The notes beneath the pieces were generated by a model. It did not search any database and was not told the DNA's origin. It saw only the letters and a list, made by a program, of their open reading frames with translations. 21,899 nucleotides of DNA from Neoconidiobolus thromboides FSU 785. Lineage: Eukaryota; Entomophthoromycota; Entomophthoromycetes; Entomophthorales; Neoconidiobolaceae. Both the position numbers and the translations under genes were made by a program. Below, piece by piece: positions 1 to 9,786 of the stretch; the first letter of the stretch is position 1; every line of letters begins with the position of its first letter. Location of the stretch: positions 1-21,899 of the forward strand of contig MU626538.1 of assembly GCA_025603075.1 (NCBI GenBank). Direction: 5' to 3'.

Positions 1-884
1 GTATTCTCTTTTTTCAATCTAGGAATAGAAGGTCGAAAGTCCTCTTTCTCCAATTTTTCAACATTCAATTTTCCAGTTAAAAACCCACGGCCTAATGGGG
101 AGTAAGCTACAACGGCTACTCCTAATTCTCGACAAGCTTGTAATAGACCATTCTTTTCAATAAAAGTTTCCCATGGACTTTATAAAAAGAAAAATATATT
201 AGATTTTTATTTTTGGTTAACAATTAAATAATTTACCTATATTCTACTTGTACAGCAGATATTGGATGTACTTTATGTGCTCTTCTAAGGGTCTCTGTAC
301 TGCACTCGGATAATCCCAAATATCTTACTTTACCTTCTTTAACTAATTCAGCCATAGCTCCAACTGTTTCTTCGATTGGACTAAAAAACATTATATTAAA
401 TAAAATAAACTATACTAAAGCAAAACCATACGTATTAGGATCAACCCTATGCTGGTAATATAAATCAATGGTATCAATACCTAATCTTTTTAAACTAGCA
501 TCACAACATTCCTTAACGTATTCTTTGTCCCCACGTACTTTCATTACTTTTGTTTCTGAATCAAAATAAGCAGCAAATTTGGTACATAAAAAGATTTCAT
601 CTCTACGCTCTTTCAACACATTAGATAGAAGGATTTCGTTGGCCCCAATACCATAAATGTCCTAAAAGAAATATATGTTATTTTTCCGGCTTGAGAGGAT
701 ATTAAATATGGCTTACTGAAGTATCCCAAAAGGTGCTACCGAGATCAATTGCTCGATGTAAAGTCTCTAAGTTATCTTGTTCGTTGAAAGAACCATAGAA
801 AGCACTCATACCCATACAGCCTAATCCAATACTAGATACTAGAGGCCCATTTTTACCTAATTGACGTGTTGGTAATTTACTCAT
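1..884 (-). CDS. Aldo/keto reductase, N-terminal part (cut by window edge)
   Basis: NAD(P)H-dependent oxidoreductase of the aldo/keto reductase TIM-barrel superfamily; the substrate cannot be told. Exons (minus): 717-884, 432-661, 237-380, 1-177; introns of 55, 51 and 59 bp end in AG. The start at 884 gives the usual N-terminus with a short strand ending in RQLGKNG and then GLGCMGMS. The catalytic tetrad is complete: Asp54 in WDTS, Tyr59 in DIYG, Lys84 in LCTKF and His127 in YYQHR. Later motifs RVDPNTPIEET, SECS and [13 protein letters not shown] are those of the AKR group related to YakC and pyridoxal reductases. About 240 of the usual 330-340 residues are present; the C-terminal cofactor-binding part lies beyond position 1. 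Family is clear, subfamily tentative. Confidence 0.93.
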
Positions 885-1385
885 TGTTAGTTTGCTATTT
901 AATTATGTTTTTCTATGCTTGTATTTTGTAGTCTGCTTGAAGTTTTTATACTTTTTGAGTTCTTAATTTAATCCCGACTTCCAGTTTTTCATTATATTGT
1001 CAAATTCGCTTTGTGTAGTAAATTGTCTGTTATAAATCCGATTTTTTTAGCATGAAGTCAAATTGAAGTTTATTTCTTAAGTGAGATCAACCTTTAACAT
1101 TTGAGAGGTCTATTTTAATTAAAAATCTGACTGATAGATTGTCCAATTTTTTTGCAGTAAAAAGCAGTCAAATAAGCAAAGCTAAAAAGGCACATTGTTT
1201 AACTGTGAAATTTATTACAAAAGATTAAAAAATTCAGAATTTAAAAAAAAGGAAAATTTAATAGATTAAAAAATGTTTTCAAAAACTACATATATATATT
1301 AAATAGTTTAAAATCATTAATTACTTTTTTAAAAATTAAATTACAATTAGTTTAAAAATATTATTTTTTTTGATTAATAATATAT

Positions 1386-1450
1386 AAGCATATTTTTTAT
1401 AGCTTCATCACTTTTTTATCTTTTAAGCCCTATTTGAGTGGTGTGAAATC
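1386..1450 (+). mobile_element. Truncated, diverged copy of the 97-bp MITE-like element
   Basis: About 65 bp align with the left two thirds of the intact copy at 2171-2267 and include the shared core ATCTTTTAAGC followed by CTATTTGAGTGG. The terminal GGGGATG is degraded and the right end is not recognisable, so this is an old, truncated copy. Confidence 0.55.
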
Positions 1451-2170
1451 TGGTACTCAGTATTTGGAGTCAAGAACAGTTATTGCTGGGTTGACTACAC
1501 TATAAGTTGAAAGGTCTTAGTTTATGTGACTAAGATAGACTTGGATTATGAGGAATAGCACGTAATAAGTTACAAGCTATATAAGACAAATAGAATAGAC
1601 AATACTAATGTAAAACCTACGTAAAATACTATTAAGAAAACTTAGTGGCTTTATTAAATGTACGAGATATCAGGGAATAATTTAGTTAAAAAGCATAGAG
1701 CTACTATACTCTAGAATCTCTTTTATACTCTGATAAGTATAGATATCAAAACGAGAGGATAATATTTTTGAGACGAAGACAGAAATTCTCTTAGCAAATC
1801 AGAATAAGAGCATGGGAATAACTGTCTCTATAATCGATAACACAACAGCTTAGGCGATTATTATACTATAGTTAACCATGGAGCTGAGAAAACGATATTT
1901 CACAGGTTTAAAAAACCTAGATTATATTTCTAAATTTCAATATTAGAATTTTAATTTTAAAATCATGATTATCATACTGATTATTATTAGAATGACTCTA
2001 ATCACTATTTTAATTTAAACTTTAATAGTAGTAAAAAATATAGATAAAACAACAGATTGAAATAAATATATAAGATAATTAATATTAAAAAAACAATCTT
2101 CTAAAAAAGAATTTTAAATTTTTTTAAATTTTAATAAAATACTAAATTAAATTTTTGAAATTATATATAT

Positions 2171-2267
2171 GGGGATGTTTTTTTGATTTCATTACTTTTC
2201 CCATCTTTTAAGCGTTATTTGAATGGAAAGATTGCTAGTAAATTCTTAATCAAAAAAATACATCCCC
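2171..2267 (+). mobile_element. 97-bp MITE-like element, full-length copy A
   Basis: Runs from GGGGATGTTTTTTTGATT to AAAAAATACATCCCC, giving terminal inverted repeats of roughly 15 bp. It is flanked on both sides by ATAT, which fits a 4-bp target-site duplication, although the flank is AT-rich. It has no coding capacity. The interior contains the family core TCTTTTAAGCG and an imperfect inner inverted repeat (CTTTTCCCA against TGGAAAG), so one strand can fold over most of its length. It is the inverse orientation of the copy at 2495-2591. The parent transposon is unknown. Confidence 0.85.
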
Positions 2268-2494
2268 ATATATTTAATTCATGCAAAAGTTAATTTTATA
2301 AATTTAACTCCTTTAAAACTAATCAGTTATATTACAATTAATAAATTAAGGTTTTTTTTTTTGTTTTGATGGTTATATTCTTAAAGTTATTTTACCAAGC
2401 TCGCCTTTATAACTATGCAAAAAAAGTTGATAGTTTACCTAGTTTAATTATACTTGTCGTACATTTTATAAGGAAAAGGGATTTTTAATTATAA

Positions 2495-2591
2495 GGGGAT
2501 GTTTTTTGTGTTTAAGAATTCTATTAACAATCTTTCCACTCAAATAGCGCTTAAAAGATGGGAAAAGTAATGAAATCAAAAAAACATCCCC
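2495..2591 (-). mobile_element. 97-bp MITE-like element, full-length copy B
   Basis: Same 97-bp length and same core as copy A when read on the minus strand. It starts GGGGATGTTTTTTGTG and ends AAAAACATCCCC. Flanks are ATAA and ATAT, so the putative duplication matches at 3 of 4 bases. Copies A and B form an inverted pair separated by 227 bp. A degraded third copy follows 11 bp downstream in the same orientation as B. Confidence 0.85.
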
Positions 2592-2602
2592 ATATGATAT
2601 AC

Positions 2603-2693
2603 AAGGATGTTTGTTGTTTTGAAATTCGCTAATGCTTTTTCCACTTGATAGCACTTAAAAATGGAAAAAACATGAAATCCACAAAAAATGCTC
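2603..2693 (-). mobile_element. Degraded copy C of the 97-bp element
   Basis: About 91 bp lying immediately right of copy B and in the same orientation. It keeps a partial terminus (AAGGATGTTTG), the inner TTTTTCCACTTGATAGC block and ATGGAAAAAACATGAAAT. The right terminus is reduced to AAATGCTC. The divergence shows that it is older than B. Confidence 0.65.
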
Positions 2694-2794
2694 AAATATT
2701 TTATAATTGAAAAGTGTTTGCTTATAAAATGTAACGCAAATATCTTTATCTCTAAAGTAGATAAATTGATTCTTTTTCACAATTGTGGATATAT

Positions 2795-3272
2795 AAGGTA
2801 TTCTTACCTAAAATGTCGCAAAACTCGACTTAAGAAATAGTGGCATTGTTAGTTAAAACAGTAATTAGATTTAAGATTTTTAATAGAATTAATTTTATAA
2901 TTTAATCAAAATCAAAATTATATTTATTTTGTTTCATAATGGCCAATAATAAAGTATTGGTTGTTTTTTATTGATGTAAAATAGTCCCTATTAAAAGATT
3001 AAAAGTTAATGCTATAGTGTGGAAGCCAATTATAAAGATTTTTATTCTAACTCGTGGTTTTGGATTGAACTTGGTGTATTTTTGTGTTTAAGAATTTTAC
3101 TAACAAGTTTTGCGCTTAAGTAGCGCTTAAAAGATGAAAAAAGTGATGAAGCCAAAAGACATCCCCATTTTATTTAAATTAGTGATAACTGCAAAAGTAA
3201 CTTTACTGTTGCAATCTATAACCATTATTATGAAAACTACAAAATTTGCGATATGTTAGGTGAGAATACCTA
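2795..3272. repeat. Pair of inverted 28-nt arms enclosing 422 bp
   Basis: The left arm (2795-2822) and the reverse complement of the right arm (3245-3272) agree at about 24 of 28 positions and share GGTATTCT and TCGCAAA. Each arm also contains a small self-palindrome of the type AGGTA-N4-TACCT. The enclosed DNA has no open frame and carries a decayed 97-bp element at 3071-3166. The arrangement could be a second non-autonomous element or two inverted solo repeats; no clear target duplication was seen. Confidence 0.45.
3071..3166 (-). mobile_element. Diverged copy D of the 97-bp element
   Basis: It is 96 bp long, in the orientation of copy B. The left terminus has decayed to TTGGTGTATTTTTGTG, while the right terminus keeps GACATCCCC. 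The inner GTAGCGCTTAAAAGATG block is well conserved. It lies inside the interval bounded by the inverted arms at 2795 and 3272. Confidence 0.75.
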
Positions 3273-3750
3273 ATAAGTTTGTTGGAACAACTCTAGACCT
3301 TCCACTCTCCCACTTTAACAGATGTAGAAGATGGTATGAAATAGTGGGGTTGGCTATTGGTTTATAATGAAGCGGTTTTTGTTATTATATTTTCTGTTTT
3401 ATTTATACAATCAAATAGTGTAACTCATTTGTTATCTTTTCATATATATCTCAAATAATAAAAAATAACAGTGAGACTATTAATTAGAAACTTCCGACTA
3501 CATCACCTTAAGTTGAAAAAAGCGAAGTTTAAAGCAATCATATTTCCAGCAAGTGATGTGAAAAATGGAGAATTTCCACCAATAAAACAAAGATAAGTAG
3601 AACTTCATTAAAATAAGCAAATAAAATTAATGAATCTTTCAATTTTAAAAAATTAAAAGGTAAACTGATAAATAAATTTTGACTAATAAAATACTGATCC
3701 CAGTTTGAACTAAAGTAAAACCTTTATTAAAAAAAGACAGTAATTAAACA

Positions 3751-6492
3751 ATGACAACAAGCAATATGAATTTCGGTCCTGAATGGTACTGAATAAAAAA
3801 CTAAAAAAGTACTTTTTAATTACTAACTTTCTTAATTTAGGATGAGAAAACTAGCTAGTACTGATAAAGCAGCCAGCTCTGATTCTATCGAACAAGACTC
3901 GACTCTTCAAGAGCCTTCTCAATTACCCACTAGTACGACCTCTTACTCTTCAATAACTGGTAAACTTCGGGAAGATGGTAGTCGTTCAGAGGATAATGAT
4001 ACTATTGATAGTTTAAATCCGTTTAAATATAGTAAAGAGTATATGTTAAGTTTTTTTAAAGAAATAGCTGCTCCTCTAGACTTCGAAAAACATGAAATTG
4101 CTAGTGTTGAAGAATGTTTACAACCCATTTCATTTTCGCCATTAAGTGAATTGGAGCAAAAGGTTACTTTATTTTTTAAATCTTTTTATGGGAAAAGAGT
4201 TAATAAGGTTATTTTTAGCTTATTTCTAGTGGTCAAGTAAACTCTTCTTCTAACCGTAGAATAGTGCAAAACCAACATACTCAAAATCAACAGCATCGTA
4301 ACTTGGAACGTAATAACCGTGAAGGTAACACTAATAGAGGTGGTAGAGGTGGTAAAAATTTTCTTAAAATGTATTCATATAAATTCTAATATACAAATCC
4401 ATTTAATTTAGGTGCAAGGACGAACTATAATAGAAATAATGGTGGTGGTGGTGGATGGGGTAATGTTAGTAAGTCTTCAATTGGTACCTTTGGTAGCGAT
4501 GGTGTGTTTCGAATGGAAGGAGCAGGCGATTCTTTAGAAGGTAGTGATTTTGCTATGACCGCTGAAATGTTTGAAGCTGAAAGAAGAGTAAGTTTATTTA
4601 GGTTTGATTCTACTTAAATTTTAATAATTTAAAAGGCTTACCACCGTAATAATCAGAATCGTGGAGGCAGTGGACATCAAGATGATTCCTTAGATGGGTT
4701 TGAAACAGTAGGCGGAAGAGGAGGAAGAGGGTCTCTTAAAAACATATTAGTTGGTTTACCAGGAGCAGATGAACAAGAAGAGTTTAATATGTTTAATCCA
4801 GAAGATGTATCTAATTGGTATTATAATGATCCAACTGGTGTAACTCAAGGACCGTTTACTGGATTTGAAATGCATGAATGGTATATTGCTGGGTATTTTC
4901 AAGGAGATTTACTAGTCCGACGTGAAACGGATTCTAGCTTTGAACCATTAGCCCATCTTATTAATCGAATTGGCGATGATGAAAAACCCTTTTTAACACC
5001 ACCACGTTCTTCTCATCTTAAAACTATACTTACACCACGTAGTGCACGTTTTAATTTTAGCAATTTTGATAGTGAACCTGATAATACCTTTGGTGATTTT
5101 AGTAAATCTCAAGCGTATGGTAACTTTTTAACTTCTAATCCTTTAAGCAACAATATTTATAACCAACAATCGGATCTTCATCAACAATCTTATTTGAATC
5201 AATTCAGTCCAAGCATGGTGCGTAACCCTTATGATGAAGCTGCTTATTATAAAGCTCAACAAGTACAACAAGAAAGACAATTATTTTTACAACAACAAAT
5301 GGCTCATCCATTCTCCTCTAATCCCTATAATTCAATGCATAGTGGTATCGTAGCTAATGACAACCAGCATTTATATAATACTCATTCTCAATCGATCCAT
5401 CAAGGTAATGTTTGGAATAATAATCCAAGTGCAAGTAACCAGCAAGCTTATTCTAATCCAATTGAAAAACATTCTCAAAGTCCAACTGAGAAGGAAGAAA
5501 ATGTATCAAAGATAGCTGAAGATAAAGTAGTAGCTGGTCTTAATAAACTTAATATCAATGAAGAGAAGAGTAAGGTTAGTCCCGAAGAAGGTAAAGCTTC
5601 AACTCCAACCAATGAAACAAAAGTTAAAGGCAACAATAAAGCTAAGGGATCACCACATAATAATAAACAAGAATTAAAAGAAGAGAATGGTAATAAGAAA
5701 GTAGCTGAAAAACCAGTCAAAAGTGGGTTACCATCTACACCAGCTCCTTGGCAAGGCTCAAGTAAACCAACCAAATCATTAAGAGAAATTCAATTGGAAG
5801 AAGAAGCTCAAATGAAATCACGTGCAGCTAACCAATCCAGTGAACCTAAAAGATATGCAGATACTCTGGCTAAAGTAAGTTTTATTATAATAATGTAAGA
5901 TGATGAGTGATATTAATGATATTTTATTTTTTTATAGAAAACTACTCCTGGATGGAATTCAGTAGCTCAACAAAGTAGTACTGTTGTAAAGAGTTCTTCA
6001 AGCCAAAGGTAAGTTAAAATTGATTATTAAATAAAAAGTAATATTAATATTGTTTTTTAGTAATAAAAATAAAGGAGGATCCAGTCAACCAAGTGAAAAA
6101 TTTATTAACTGGATAAGATCTATGTTCCGTACTTTTGTTGAAATCAACGGTAAGTGGTTCTATTAAAATTCAGCAATAACATTAAATACTAATTTTTAAC
6201 TACAATAGCTGACGAACTTATCAATATGTTATTAAGTTTCCCCATGGATCCATCCCCACAATTTAAAGAAATTGTTAAAGATATGTTTTTAGAACAACAA
6301 AGTAAAGGCAATCATAACATTGTAGATCATCGTAAATTTGCTGAAGAATTCATTATACGTCGTAAAATTGATGCAGGAATATTAAACAGCTCCGCTTTAC
6401 CTAATAATCCATTGAAAGTACCTACTTTAAGTAAAAGTGAAACAAATGAATCATTTCAACTTGTTGGTAAAAAAAATCGTAAAAGAGTTTGA
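3751..6492 (+). CDS. GIGYF: GYF-domain protein of the GIGYF/Smy2 family
   Basis: Translation-repression/mRNA-decay adaptor that binds proline-rich partners. Exons: 3751-3785, 3841-4162, 4219-4351, 4412-4587, 4636-5874, 5938-6008, 6061-6149, 6209-6492, giving 782 aa; intron 1 carries TACTAAC. Visible in order: N-terminal FGPEWMRKLAS (residues 8-18), as in GIGYF1/2; FKYSKEYML (73-81), matching the 4EHP-binding form YxYx4L-phi with Met at the Leu position; an RGG/Gly-rich stretch; the GYF domain from Trp283, with QGPF, EMHEWY and GYF; a Gln/Asn-rich and then Lys/Glu-rich linker; and a C-terminal helical block with FINWIR and LLSFPMDPSP, as I recall from fungal relatives. Intron 2 uses a weaker donor (GTTACT), chosen because it alone keeps the frame. 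Convergent with the next gene (227-bp gap). Confidence 0.93.
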
Positions 6493-6590
6493 TTGATATC
6501 AAAGTTGAAAATTTATTGAATTTGAAATAAAATAATAAATTTTATAATTAAAGCAAATGATTTTTAATTTATTATTAAAACTATTTTATC

Positions 6591-6591
<1 letters not shown>

Positions 6592-6620
<29 letters not shown>
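6592..6620. repeat. (ATT)n microsatellite
   Basis: About nine to ten uninterrupted ATT units lie in the 227-bp gap between the convergent 3' ends of the GYF gene (6492) and the membrane-protein gene (6720). Confidence 0.9.
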
Positions 6621-6622
<2 letters not shown>

Positions 6623-6719
6623 AAATGTTTTATTGAATAATAAAGCCTTAATAATTTTATTTTGATAAATAGAATGAAAAGATAAAATTCAAAGAGAAAG
6701 GAATAGAATTAATATATTT

Positions 6720-7376
6720 TTAAATTGATAAAAGATATTTATTAATGAAAGAAGTAAATGATTCTGAAATCAATGTAAAAAAGAGACCAGTAATTAGACC
6801 AAATAACCCTGCTAAAAAAAAGAAAGCAATAATGAAACCAAATTTAAAATAAATTAATCTTAGAACTCTATAAGGTAATGTATAAAATAAATGCTTTACA
6901 ATCTGAAAACAATATATTATTATTGTAAAAATAATACTTGTGAAATAAGTCAATATAGTGATAGAAATTGAATAGATTGATTTTGCTACTTGAAAAATGA
7001 TTTGAAGTAGGTAAATAATTGCTTTTAGAGGCAATTGTATCAAATAAATCAATTGATTACGTCGAGTTATTAATTCTTCTTGATTTAATTTCTTCTTATT
7101 TTTTTTGAATCGTTGATTTAACGGGGAGAAATGATTTAATATATTAAATAGTTGATTAAAATTCGATGGGACTAATTTTTCATTGTTGGTATTATCGTTA
7201 TGAGTATGAGTAGTTAAAATCCTAGAATTAGAATGAGCTTGTTCAATACAATTTTGTTGGTTTGAGGAAGATAATAATAGATTTTTATTGCATGTTTGTG
7301 AATCTTGTAGTTGGCTACTTGTAAATGAGTATAGGGATAATAAGGGTAATAAAATAAAATAAAAATAAAAGTTCAT
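6720..7376 (-). CDS. Small predicted secretory-pathway membrane protein, unknown function
   Basis: Single-exon gene of 218 aa. The in-frame ATG at 7376 is preferred over one at 7481 because it starts directly with a signal-peptide-like segment, MNFYFYFILLPLLSLYSFTS. Next come about 65 polar, Asn/Ser/His-rich residues with two Cys, a basic patch (KKNKKK), and then roughly 110 very hydrophobic residues containing several membrane segments, the last being FFFLAGLFGLITGLFFTLIS. The layout, with a long re-entrant-looking hydrophobic stretch and a final Gly-rich segment, resembles my recollection of fungal Ldb16-like seipin partners at ER-lipid droplet contacts. That is a weak guess. It is transcribed divergently from SF3B6. 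Confidence 0.7.
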   Translation of the reverse strand: MNFYFYFILLPLLSLYSFTSSQLQDSQTCNKNLLLSSSNQQNCIEQAHSNSRILTTHTHNDNTNNEKLVPSNFNQLFNILNHFSPLNQRFKKNKKKLNQEELITRRNQLIYLIQLPLKAIIYLLQIIFQVAKSIYSISITILTYFTSIIFTIIIYCFQIVKHLFYTLPYRVLRLIYFKFGFIIAFFFLAGLFGLITGLFFTLISESFTSFINKYLLSI

Positions 7377-7580
7377 TATGAAGTATTTGAACAATATTAA
7401 AAGATAGAATCTTTTGAATTTTAATAAGATCCTTAAATGAAATCTAACACCGAATGCAACAAAATTGCTATTTTTTTGCAATAAGCCATTTTTTGCAAAC
7501 AGGAGCTTAGTTTCAATGCTTTTTTTAATGTTTAGTTTTTTAGTTTTTCATTTATTTTATTATCAATATTACTATAAAAA
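7377..7580. promoter_or_regulatory. Shared divergent promoter region
   Basis: Only 204 bp separate the start codons of the membrane-protein gene (minus) and SF3B6 (plus), so both must be driven from here. Runs of T with GCAAT and TTTTGCAA near 7470-7500 are visible, but no motif can be named with certainty. Confidence 0.5.
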
Positions 7581-8290
7581 ATGGCTATGGCATCGAATCG
7601 ATTAAAGATAGGGGTAAGTAAATAAAATAGACAATTTTAATGAAAGTACTTATTGATATCTAATTTGATAGACTCGTCTCCCACCCGAAGTTAATAGGGT
7701 ATTATTTATAAGGTAAGTTAAAATTAGAAAATATTTTGAGATTTAAGATATTGAATTAAGACTTATTAACTATTTGTTTTTCTTTAAAAAGGAATTTACC
7801 ATTTAAAGTAACTGGAGAAGATATGTATGATTTATTTGGTAAATATGGGGCTATTAGACAGATCAGAATGTAAGTATCATTAATAATTATCAATCAAAGG
7901 AATTCATTTTTTTAAAATTTGTTTTAGTGGTAATAGCAATGACACTCGAGGAACTGGATTTGTTATTTATGAAGATATATTTGATGCTAAAGCAGCATGT
8001 GATCATTTGAATGGTTTTAATATTCAAGGAAGATATTTAGTTGTACTTTATTATCAAGCAGCTAAACAACAAAAAAAACTGGATAATATCGCTAAAGAAA
8101 AAGAGTTAAATGAACTTAAAAAGTAGGTTTTATTTTATCTAATATGTTATTTTTTAAATATTTTTTTAATTAGAAAACATAATTTATAAATCTATTTTTT
8201 TAAATAAATAGGTATATTAATAAAACAGATAATAAAGTTGATAAATTCACTTATTTTATATTTTTATTCTTATTTTTATCTTATTTATAA
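7581..8290 (+). CDS. SF3B6: SF3b complex 14 kDa subunit (p14, branch-site protein)
   Basis: RRM protein of the U2 snRNP SF3b complex that lies next to the branch-point adenosine. Exons: 7581-7613, 7672-7712, 7792-7869, 7928-8122, 8212-8290, giving 141 aa. Nearly the whole human p14 can be followed: [15 protein letters not shown] (residues 14-28, RNP2), [36 protein letters not shown] (RNP1) and GRYLVVLYY. The human residue cross-linked to the branch adenosine, Tyr22, is Phe23 here. The last exon gives YINKTDNK, matching human YGINTD, and then adds about 16 mostly hydrophobic residues (ending LFLFLSYL) that the family lacks; the C-terminal exon is therefore the least certain part. The 3' end is 41 bp from the convergent PTPA stop. 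Confidence 0.95.
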
Positions 8291-8331
8291 CTTATACATA
8301 TAATTATATTTTATTTATAACTTCTAAATAA

Positions 8332-9561
8332 TTAATCAAATGGAAGTCTAGTAGGAAGAGTATTTGATTGATGATTAATAGATTTAGCTCCAATAGCGGA
8401 AGGAATTCTAACTGAACAACAAGAAGGGTGTTCTTGACCAAAAGCATAAACATGAGCATGTTCATTTTCATTATGATTTTCTGGAACGATATGACCAGTT
8501 TCAAAGTTTATTAAAGTACCAAATAAAAAATGTTGAACAATTGGTAGTTTATTTAATACTTCTTTCAAATACATTTTAATCATACCTTGATTCACCTTTA
8601 GCCAAGTTTTAACTCCAGATATATCATCTAACATTGGTGAATGCCAACGTAAAGATTCTGATTTAACTGAATTAACAAATTGAATACATGCTAAATATTC
8701 ATAATGTTGACTAAATTCTTCTACTATTTCATTATCATGAATACATTTTGGTCGAAAATGAGGATGATTTATTAATTGAGCTGAACCAAATAAAAAAGGT
8801 AGAAAATGATAATCATCTAAACCCCATACCCCATGACTACCCGCTGGCTCTAGCCAATAAATAAATTGTAGTTTTCGCATTACTTTAATATACTGATGAA
8901 AAACTTTTAATATTAATGAAGGATAATCAACTTCAGATATTAAATTAAGTTTTTTTAAACATAGTCTATGTGAAATAGAAAATATCATTATATTATAATT
9001 ATTAATATTATTAAAATTAAAACTTACAAAAAGCACATAAAATTAACTTCATGACCAGTACCATAATCAATACGATTATAATCTCCAAAACTATCATAAA
9101 GATATTTAGATATTTCAACTATACTTTCTTTTGGCTCAATAAATTCTTTTAATAATTCTGGAATTAACTAAAGTATCATTAGTAACTAATTTAAATACTA
9201 TTTATTATTATTATTTAGCTTACCTCTTTTACTTTATTGTACCAAGTTTTAAAGGCCGGATTACCAAATCTTGATTTACCTACTTCTTCAGGTGGTATAT
9301 TATCAACTAAATTATATAATTTGTCTAATACATTTAATATATTTTTAACTAACTAAATAAATAAAAATCAACATTAATTTTTAAATCAACTAAATCAATA
9401 TTTACCTCTGATACTTTTATTTCTTCCGTTGTCTTTTTACCAATAACAGAATCATTTAATTTTAATATAAAATCTACATAATCTTTGTAAGCTGAAGACT
9501 CCTGATATTGCTCTAAATCTTCCTTAGTTAAAATTGTTTTAATAGGTACTTTAAACATCAT
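8332..9561 (-). CDS. PTPA: Serine/threonine protein phosphatase 2A activator (PTPA/RRD)
   Basis: PP2A-specific chaperone with peptidyl-prolyl isomerase activity that helps assemble active PP2A in cytosol and nucleus. Exons (minus): 9406-9561, 9224-9352, 9028-9167, 8332-8965; introns of 53, 56 and 62 bp; 352 aa, a normal length for the family. Hallmarks in order: YKDYVDFILKLN and GKK near the N-terminus, SRFGNPAFKTWY, SFGDYNRIDYGTGHE (the most conserved family motif), EPAGSHGVWGLDDYHFLPFL and FGSAQL, and finally QHFLFGTLI. Adjacent ATGs at 9561 and 9558 make the start ambiguous by one residue. Fungi often have two paralogues (RRD1, RRD2); which one this is cannot be decided here. RPA2 lies upstream on the same strand, 225 bp away. 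Confidence 0.96.
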
Positions 9562-9786
9562 TATAATATTTATTTTTAGAATTCTAAAATTTTATAATCA
9601 CTAAAATAATAACTATTGAATTCAATGTCTTTAAAAAAATAATTCAAATTCAACCAATAAAAACTTCATAAATAACTAAGTGTCAATGTAATCAAAATTT
9701 ATTTTATTTATTTAATGAAAAAATAAAAAAGCATATTTTATTGCATATATTATATAGTTCATTGATTATAGTTTCAATAGTTCAAA

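Larger units (their letters stand above)
885..3750. other. Gene-free, repeat-rich AT-rich spacer
   Basis: I find no supportable coding region in these 2.9 kb. The stretch holds five copies or fragments of the 97-bp MITE-like family (listed separately), a pair of inverted 28-nt arms, and long A/T runs. By eye, the part from about 1430 to 1930 is less AT-rich than its surroundings and could be a decayed element, but all six frames are broken and nothing is recognisable. The 5' ends of the aldo/keto reductase (884, minus) and the GYF gene (3751, plus) face away from each other across it, so both promoters lie here; no specific promoter motif was identified. Confidence 0.6.

Noticed and set aside
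2466-2654. Small open frame on the minus strand across two 97-bp elements
   Set aside because: It lies wholly within and between non-coding element copies B and C, with no family similarity; its coding appearance is accidental.
5475-5774. 99-codon minus-strand open frame within the GYF gene
   Set aside because: Antisense shadow of the Lys/Glu-rich linker of GIGYF, with no independent support.
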